Source: an uncultured Ruminococcus sp.
GTDB lineage: Bacteria > Bacillota > Clostridia > Oscillospirales > Acutalibacteraceae
Direction: 5' to 3'
DNA: 6,016 bases
Assembly (NCBI GenBank): GCA_902767175.1
Contig: CACXGH010000238.1
Location: 1-6,016 of the forward strand
This document shows, piece after piece, positions 1-4,396 of this stretch. The translations under genes were made by a program, and so were the position numbers. The notes beneath the pieces are model-generated. The model had not been told where the DNA came from, ran no database searches, and saw only the letters and a list, made by a program, of their open reading frames with translations. Position 1 is the first letter of the stretch. Every line of letters begins with the position of its first letter.

Positions 1-90
1 CCGCAGGAGCTAAAGCTTCCCGACGTCTGTTGACGGCGTCGCTCGCTCCAATCAAGCGAGCTTGTTGGAGCTTTGCTCCTTGTTTAACGG
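1..90. repeat. GC-rich palindromic non-coding element, truncated at left edge (candidate dispersed repeat)
   Basis: This stretch is clearly richer in G+C than the following 150 bases and is packed with inverted repeats. The best is 45-71: seven pairs (45-51 with 65-71), a one-base bulge at T52, four more pairs (53-56 with 61-64) and a CGAG loop. Two alternative hairpins compete with it: 41-47 with 55-61 (7 bp), and GGAGC-TTT-GCTCC at 67-79. A weaker related hairpin, GGAGC-TAAA-GCTTC, lies at 6-19. No convincing reading frame or RBS is present. Density of palindromes plus abrupt base composition suggests an intergenic repeat or a REP/MITE-like unit, but only one copy is visible here, so 'dispersed' is an inference. 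It could also act as a transcription end, since the 67-79 hairpin is followed by TTGTTT on the plus strand. Confidence 0.45.
67..86 (+). terminator. Weak candidate rho-independent terminator inside the GC-rich element
   Basis: The 5-bp GC-rich hairpin GGAGC-TTT-GCTCC (67-79) is followed by a short T-rich run (TTGTTT). It would end a rightward transcript coming from a gene left of the window, which cannot be seen. The stem is short and the T-run is interrupted, so it may instead be only part of the palindromic element. Confidence 0.25.
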
Positions 91-244
91 AAATTGTCTT
101 AGTGCATAAAAAAATGCAGTAAAATTCGTCACGATATACAAAGTGCTATATAATGATTATAATTGACTTTAGCGATGTAAAGTATTATAATAAATAAGTG
201 ATTTCCATAATGAAACGGGCTGACATTAGTTGTTTTTGTGATAT
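91..244. other. AT-rich intergenic spacer downstream of the amidohydrolase gene
   Basis: This is non-coding and strongly AT-rich. It carries a small hairpin (TGCAT, six A, ATGCA; 103-118) and the near-consensus rightward promoter annotated separately. No clear intrinsic terminator for the leftward amidohydrolase transcript is seen here: no GC-rich stem is followed by a T-run on the minus strand. The only small frame near the promoter (ATG at 210, 22 codons) has no Shine-Dalgarno site and is not called. Confidence 0.5.
163..191 (+). promoter_or_regulatory. Near-consensus sigma-A type promoter, directed antisense into the amidohydrolase gene
   Basis: The -35 box TTGACT (163-168, 5 of 6 to consensus) and the -10 box TATAAT (186-191, 6 of 6) are separated by exactly 17 bases. 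Transcription would begin near 198 and run rightwards into the 3' end of the minus-strand gene. A second TATAAT at 149-154 has only a poor -35 partner. AT-rich sequence produces such boxes by chance, so activity is unproven. The optimal spacing and near-complete match make it the best promoter match in the window. Confidence 0.45.
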
Positions 245-1078
245 TTATCCAAAAAGCAGCCTTTCGGCATTCTTATAGAGTATCATGTCCTTTTCATTGT
301 CTGTAAGTCCGGCAAGAGCCTTGAAATGCTCAATATACTCCTTCTGTCCGTTCCATGGACAGTCGGTTGCAAAAAGCACCTTATCCGCTCCGTGATTTTT
401 TATTATCCTGACGACGTCCTCGTCTGTAGTATCACAATATTCCGACAGCGAAGAAAAGCTGCAGCTTATATCAATATAGCACGGTGCTCCTACAAGATAT
501 TTCTCGACCTGCTCATGCATGAGCATTCCGCCGAGATGAGCAAATATCATGAAAGGTTTTTGTACTTTCGTTTCGTTCATAACCTTATCGAGAACTGCTC
601 TTCCCTTTTCCGGCGGACAATGAACAACGTCAAACGCAGGGTCTACTCCTGCATGGGTTATCACAAGCAGTCCGAGCAGAGCCGCCTGAGTTATAATATT
701 TATGTATCTTTCATCATCAATGAATGTCTGTGTATAGTCGGGGTGCAGCTTTATTCCCCTGAAGCCCTGAGTCTTGAGAAAGCTAAGCTTTTCCCCGGCA
801 TTATCGTCATCAGGGTGTATTCCTCCGAAGGACACAAGCTCGGGGTATGTTGAATTTATCACGGCAGCCACACGGTTTATCGTATCAAACTGTCCCTTTC
901 TCGTTGCAACAGGCAGTATAACGGAAATATCTGTACCTGACGCCTTCATGCTTTCCCTTAGTCCGTTCAGTGTACCGTCAGTGTGTGCCTGTACGGCTTT
1001 TGCCGAATTTTCAAGGGCTTTTATTGTTCTTTCCGCTATTTTGTCCGGAAATGCGTGTGTATGAAAATCAATTACCAT
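245..1078 (-). CDS. Amidohydrolase-superfamily metal-dependent hydrolase (ACMSD-like, Amidohydro_2 type)
   Basis: A complete 277-residue TIM-barrel hydrolase, probably cytoplasmic, with no signal peptide. Visible metal and active-site motifs are the N-terminal HxH (DFHTH, His6 and His8), GIHPD (His88), IKLHP (Lys110, His112), THAG (His142), AHLGG (His181) and the late aspartate in ATDCPW (Asp239). This order fits the branch of the superfamily that contains ACMSD-type decarboxylases and assorted hydrolases; the length is normal for it. The start at 1078 is supported by AAAGAGGT (1093-1086), 7 bases upstream. The gene is transcribed away from the symporter/ligase/IOR operon. Family membership is read from the motifs; the substrate is not recognisable. 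A role in aryl-acid or amino-acid metabolism is only suggested by position. A TatD-like hydrolase is the main alternative label. Confidence 0.85.
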   Translation of the reverse strand: MVIDFHTHAFPDKIAERTIKALENSAKAVQAHTDGTLNGLRESMKASGTDISVILPVATRKGQFDTINRVAAVINSTYPELVSFGGIHPDDDNAGEKLSFLKTQGFRGIKLHPDYTQTFIDDERYINIITQAALLGLLVITHAGVDPAFDVVHCPPEKGRAVLDKVMNETKVQKPFMIFAHLGGMLMHEQVEKYLVGAPCYIDISCSFSSLSEYCDTTDEDVVRIIKNHGADKVLFATDCPWNGQKEYIEHFKALAGLTDNEKDMILYKNAERLLFG

Positions 1079-1121
1079 GGCTCTTACCTCTTTAATTTGT
1101 TCTCATTAATGCACTTATGAT

Positions 1122-1150
1122 ATTTTATACTGTCTTTCCGGTTTTGGCAA
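1122..1150 (-). promoter_or_regulatory. Promoter of the amidohydrolase gene
   Basis: Read on the minus strand, TTGCCA (1150-1145, 5 of 6 to the -35 consensus) and TAAAAT (1127-1122, 5 of 6 to the -10 consensus) are separated by 17 bases. The start of transcription would fall near 1115, giving a short leader of about 37 bases ahead of the AAAGAGGT ribosome site and the ATG at 1078. Position, spacing and the downstream gene all agree. Confidence 0.5.
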
Positions 1151-1163
1151 GACTTTTTATTAT
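1135..1163 (+). promoter_or_regulatory. Weak candidate promoter for the symporter-paaK-iorA operon
   Basis: TATTAT (1158-1163) matches the -10 consensus at 5 of 6, but the base-17 upstream hexamer TTTCCG (1135-1140) matches the -35 at only 3 of 6. It would start transcription near 1170, exactly at the beginning of the first inverted repeat of the leader. It overlaps the divergent minus-strand promoter. With such a poor -35, an activator or a different promoter further right is equally possible. Confidence 0.25.
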
Positions 1164-1168
1164 ATCCC

Positions 1169-1301
1169 GTGCATTATTGAATATATCGGACCGGGGAGTA
1201 CTGACACCGGAATAATGCGCAGATTTTTGAGATTTTAACGCATAAAGCGGAAAATCAGTCAAAAAGATGTGCTTCACTCTTAGTGTCCGCACGACCTGAT
1301 T
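1169..1301 (+). promoter_or_regulatory. Candidate structured 5' leader (or operator region) upstream of the symporter gene
   Basis: Three inverted repeats lie in a row. Hairpin A pairs 1169-1178 with 1211-1220 (10 bp, one G-U), with an inner CCGG/CCGG pairing (1191-1194 with 1207-1210). Hairpin B pairs 1231-1236 with 1251-1256, with an inner CGC-ATAAA-GCG. Hairpin C pairs 1253-1260 with 1293-1301 (8 bp, C1295 bulged), then GTGC/GCAC (1269-1272 with 1289-1292) and CACT/AGTG (1275-1278 with 1282-1285) around a 3-base loop. B and C share bases 1253-1256, so they exclude each other. The ribosome site AAAGGAG starts 10 bases after C. No known riboswitch consensus was recognised; hairpin A could alternatively be a DNA operator. 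Pairings were found by eye, without energy calculation. Confidence 0.35.
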
Positions 1302-1327
1302 CAAAAGATAAAAGGAGACAAAAAACA

Positions 1328-3019
1328 ATGGATATGTTCATCAAAATCCTGTTCCTTGTCGTGTTCTTCGCAGTCATGATAGGAGTAGGTATCTACTGCC
1401 GCAAGCAGGCAACAAATGTAAACGGCTTTGTACTCGGAAACCGTTCCGTAGGTCCCTGGCTCACAGCCTTTGCCTTTGGTACATCATACTTTTCAGCCGT
1501 AATATTCGTTGGCTATGCAGGACAGTTCGGCTGGAGATTCGGACTTGCATCAACATGGATAGGACTCGGAAATGCCTTCATAGGCTCTCTGCTCGCATGG
1601 AATATCCTCGGCAGACGCACCCGTGTCATGACGCAGCACCTCGACTCGGCAACAATGCCCGATTTCTTCGCAAAGAGATTTAATTCCAAGGCTCTGAAAA
1701 TAGCAGCCTCAATAATTATCTTCATCTTCCTCATTCCCTATACGGCATCGCTGTATAACGGTCTTTCAAGACTGTTTGAAATGGCATTCGGAATCCCATA
1801 TCATTACTGTGTAATAGCCATGGCAGTCCTCACGGGAATATATGTTGTCCTCGGCGGATATATGGCTACGGCAATAAACGACTTTATTCAGGGCATTATC
1901 ATGCTTGTAGGAATTGTAGCCGTTATTGCGGCAGTCATGCAGATAAACGGCGGTCTGACGGAGAGTATCGCAAAGCTTTCTCAGGAAAGCGTGAAAACAG
2001 CAGCAGGAACAGAAATGAACGGTGCATTCACCTCATTCTTCGGACCTGATATATTCTCGCTCATCGGCGTTGTTATTCTCACATCACTCGGCACATGGGG
2101 ACTTCCTCAGATGGTACAGAAGTTCTATGCAATAAAATCCGAAAAATCTATCAGTACGGGAACTATAGTTTCAACTATTTTTGCTATAATAGTAGCAGGC
2201 GGCTGCTATTTCCTCGGCGGCTTCGGCAGACTTTTCGGCACTCAGGATCCTGCAACAGGCAAGCCTGTCGGCGGATATGATGCAGTTATCCCCGGAATGC
2301 TCGAAAACCTCTCCCCGATACTTATCGGTATAGTCGTAGTTCTTGTTCTTTCCGCTTCAATGAGCACACTCTCAAGCCTTGTTCTTACATCAAGCTCCGT
2401 TCTTACTATCGACTTCATCGACCCGGTATTCTGTGCAAAGAAGTCGATGAGCGATAAGAAAAAGGTTCTGTGGATGAGAATATTCATCGTATTCTTCATT
2501 GCAGTATCTGCCTTCATTGCAATCGTTCAGGCAAACTCCCCCGTGCTTTTCATCTCTCAGATGATGGGCGTATCATGGGGCGCACTTGCAGGTGCATTCC
2601 TCGCTCCCTTCATGTACGGTCTGTATATGAAGAGAGTACCGAAAATTGCCGTATGGATAAACTTCTTCATCGGCATCGGCATTTCACTCGCTTCATTCGT
2701 CTGCAACCTCACAGGTGTCAGGTTTGACGATCCTGTTCTTGAATATTTCAAGTCACCTATCAATGCAGGTATGCTTGCAATGATCGTCGGCATAGTTATC
2801 ACTCCCATTATTGCACTCATCGCTCCTGCAAAGGATAAGGACAGAATAAACAGCATATTCTCCTGCTATCAGAAAAAGGTAACGGTATCCTCAAAGAAGT
2901 CCATCGTTGAGGACGAGCCTGAAGAAGCACCTGCAGAGAAGGTAAAGACCGCAGCAAAGACAGCAAAAGGCAATACTTCCGCAAAAGCTAAGAACAAAAA
3001 TAACAAAAAAAGGAAATGA
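1328..3019 (+). CDS. Sodium:solute symporter (SSS family), possible aryl-acid or carboxylate importer
   Basis: A 563-residue inner-membrane transporter. About thirteen hydrophobic segments can be counted, as expected for the LeuT-fold SSS family (PutP, PanF, ActP, phenylacetate permeases). Family signatures include GNRSVGPWLTA after helix 1, GGYMATAINDFIQG between helices 5 and 6, and MSTLSS (residues 345-350) in the ninth segment, matching the PutP stretch whose Ser/Thr bind Na+. The ATG at 1328 is preferred: AAAGGAG (1311-1317) lies 10 bases upstream, whereas an in-frame GTG at 1283 would add 15 polar residues, has no ribosome site and falls inside a hairpin. The last ~43 residues (from about 521) are an acidic patch followed by a Lys/Ala-rich tail, unusual for the family and probably cytoplasmic or disordered. 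The substrate is not readable from sequence; the neighbouring ligase and IOR genes point to an aryl acid or related carboxylate. Confidence 0.9.
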   Translation: MDMFIKILFLVVFFAVMIGVGIYCRKQATNVNGFVLGNRSVGPWLTAFAFGTSYFSAVIFVGYAGQFGWRFGLASTWIGLGNAFIGSLLAWNILGRRTRVMTQHLDSATMPDFFAKRFNSKALKIAASIIIFIFLIPYTASLYNGLSRLFEMAFGIPYHYCVIAMAVLTGIYVVLGGYMATAINDFIQGIIMLVGIVAVIAAVMQINGGLTESIAKLSQESVKTAAGTEMNGAFTSFFGPDIFSLIGVVILTSLGTWGLPQMVQKFYAIKSEKSISTGTIVSTIFAIIVAGGCYFLGGFGRLFGTQDPATGKPVGGYDAVIPGMLENLSPILIGIVVVLVLSASMSTLSSLVLTSSSVLTIDFIDPVFCAKKSMSDKKKVLWMRIFIVFFIAVSAFIAIVQANSPVLFISQMMGVSWGALAGAFLAPFMYGLYMKRVPKIAVWINFFIGIGISLASFVCNLTGVRFDDPVLEYFKSPINAGMLAMIVGIVITPIIALIAPAKDKDRINSIFSCYQKKVTVSSKKSIVEDEPEEAPAEKVKTAAKTAKGNTSAKAKNKNNKKRK

Positions 3020-3025
3020 TTAAAA

Positions 3026-4327
3026 ATGATGTTCCAGAAAGACATTGAGACAATGCCAAGAGCTGAAATCGAACGAATACAGCTCGAAAGGCTGAAGGAA
3101 ACAGTAAAATACTGCTATGACAATGTTCCGCTCTATCATAAGAGACTGACGGAATGCGGTGTTGAGGACGGCTCAAAGATAAAAGAGCTGTCCGACATCA
3201 AGTATATACCCTTTACCACAAAGGACGATTTCCGTGATAACTATCCCTTTGGTCTCATGGCTGTCCCCATGAAGGATATCGTTCGTATCCATGCTTCTTC
3301 GGGTACAACAGGAAAGCCCACAGTAGGTGTTTATACAAAAGAGGATATTAAAATATGGGCTGACCTTGTAGCCCGTGTTGCTGTTGCAGGCGGTGTTACT
3401 GCAGATGATGTTATACAGATAAGCTTCGGCTACGGACTGTTCACAGGCGCTCTCGGACTTCACTACGGCATGGAGAACATCGGCGCCACAGTAATTCCCG
3501 CATCATCGGGAAATACGGAAAAGCAGCTCATGATGCTGCGTGACTACGGTGTTACAGGTCTTGTTGCAACTCCCTCCTATGCGCTTTATCTCTCTGAGGC
3601 CGTCAAGGAAGCAGGCTATCCTCTTTCGGATTACTCCCTCCGTCTCGGCATTCTCGGCTCTGAACCGTGCACACCTGCAATGCGCTCACAGATCGAGGCA
3701 AACTTCAATATCCGTGTATCCGACAACTACGGCATGACCGAGCTTGGCGGTCCGGGTGTATCGGGCGACTGTGAAGCAAGAAACGGAATGCACTTTGCAG
3801 AGGACCACTTCCTTCCTGAAATAATCAACCACGACACAGGCGAAGTTCTCGGCGAGGGCGAAGTAGGCGAACTTGTCATAACAACACTCACACGCAGAGG
3901 AATGCCTGTACTGAGATACAGGACAAAGGATATCACAAAGATAACATACGAGCCGTGCTCATGCGGAAGAACACACGCAAGAATGGCAAAAACAATGGGC
4001 AGAACAGACGATATGCTCATCATAAAGGGTGTTAACGTATTCCCGACTCAGATAGAGAATATACTTATAAACATCAAGGATATAGCTCCTCATTATATGC
4101 TGGTAATCACCCGTGAGCATTTCAAGGACAGCCTTGAAATAAAGGTAGAGCTTGACAATGCCGAGCTTCTTGAGAACTATCAGCGCCTGAGCGATCTTAA
4201 AAAGCATATTGAAGCAAAGATGCAGTCCATACTTGGTCTGAGAACAAAGGTTACTCTTGTTCCCCCGAAAACAATAGAGCGTTTTCAGGGCAAGGCAAAA
4301 AGAATAGTTGACCTTCGCAGCCAATAA
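3026..4327 (+). CDS. paaK: Phenylacetate-CoA ligase family protein (aryl-acid CoA ligase)
   Basis: A complete 433-residue AMP-forming ligase of the ANL superfamily, the usual length for PaaK. It joins an aryl-acetic acid to CoA at the cost of ATP, via an acyl-adenylate, in the cytoplasm. Visible motifs: phosphate-binding SSGTTGKP (91-98), YGMTE (235-239), the PaaK-typical CSCGRT (from 311), GRTDDMLIIKG (325-335) at the hinge to the C-terminal domain, and GKAKR (422-426) near the end, where the family carries its conserved lysine. It begins 6 bases after the symporter stop; AGGAA (3011-3015) overlaps the end of that gene, so translation is likely coupled. Two adjacent ATGs (3026, 3029) make the exact start uncertain by one codon. 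With iorA next, the acid is probably phenylacetate, indoleacetate or 4-hydroxyphenylacetate; which one, and the net direction, are inferred. Confidence 0.92.
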   Translation: MMFQKDIETMPRAEIERIQLERLKETVKYCYDNVPLYHKRLTECGVEDGSKIKELSDIKYIPFTTKDDFRDNYPFGLMAVPMKDIVRIHASSGTTGKPTVGVYTKEDIKIWADLVARVAVAGGVTADDVIQISFGYGLFTGALGLHYGMENIGATVIPASSGNTEKQLMMLRDYGVTGLVATPSYALYLSEAVKEAGYPLSDYSLRLGILGSEPCTPAMRSQIEANFNIRVSDNYGMTELGGPGVSGDCEARNGMHFAEDHFLPEIINHDTGEVLGEGEVGELVITTLTRRGMPVLRYRTKDITKITYEPCSCGRTHARMAKTMGRTDDMLIIKGVNVFPTQIENILINIKDIAPHYMLVITREHFKDSLEIKVELDNAELLENYQRLSDLKKHIEAKMQSILGLRTKVTLVPPKTIERFQGKAKRIVDLRSQ

Positions 4328-4355
4328 TTCAGAACAGGTTTTATCTTAAAATTTT

Positions 4356-4375
4356 CCTGCATATCCCCATGCAGG
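4356..4375 (+). other. Hairpin in the paaK-iorA intergenic gap
   Basis: CCTGCAT (4356-4362) and ATGCAGG (4369-4375) form a perfect 7-bp stem around the loop ATCCCC. It lies in the only sizeable gap of the operon (69 bases), 9 bases before the iorA ribosome site. It is followed by A-rich, not T-rich, sequence, so it is not an intrinsic terminator of the plus strand. A role in mRNA processing, stability or iorA translation is possible but unproven. Confidence 0.4.
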
Positions 4376-4383
4376 GCGAAAAA

Positions 4384-4389
4384 AGGTGG
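4384..4389 (+). promoter_or_regulatory. Ribosome binding site of iorA
   Basis: AGGTGG ends 7 bases before the ATG at 4397. It fixes the start of iorA and is a strong site, consistent with iorA having its own initiation rather than coupling to paaK, which ends 69 bases earlier. Confidence 0.6.
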
Positions 4390-4396
4390 TAAAAAA

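Noticed and set aside
326..853. A 175-codon plus-strand open frame downstream of the antisense promoter
   Set aside because: It lies wholly opposite the well-supported amidohydrolase gene, has no convincing ribosome site, and its translation shows no recognisable domain; it is a shadow frame.
1185..1215. Possible T-box antiterminator (sequence GGACCGGGG resembles part of the T-box)
   Set aside because: The match to the conserved T-box core is poor, and no terminator hairpin with a T-run follows before the gene.
1283..1327. GTG at 1283 as the symporter start, adding 15 residues
   Set aside because: No Shine-Dalgarno site precedes it, the added residues are polar and charged ahead of the first helix, and the ATG at 1328 has a good AAAGGAG at normal spacing.
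1125..1328. A 67-codon minus-strand frame in the divergent intergenic region
   Set aside because: It covers the promoters and leader hairpins, lacks a ribosome site and resembles no protein family I recognise.
3959..4324. A 121-codon minus-strand frame opposite the end of paaK
   Set aside because: It is antisense to conserved PaaK motifs, has no ribosome site and no recognisable domain.
4356..4390. Intrinsic terminator after paaK
   Set aside because: The stem is followed by A-rich sequence and the iorA ribosome site, not by a T-run.
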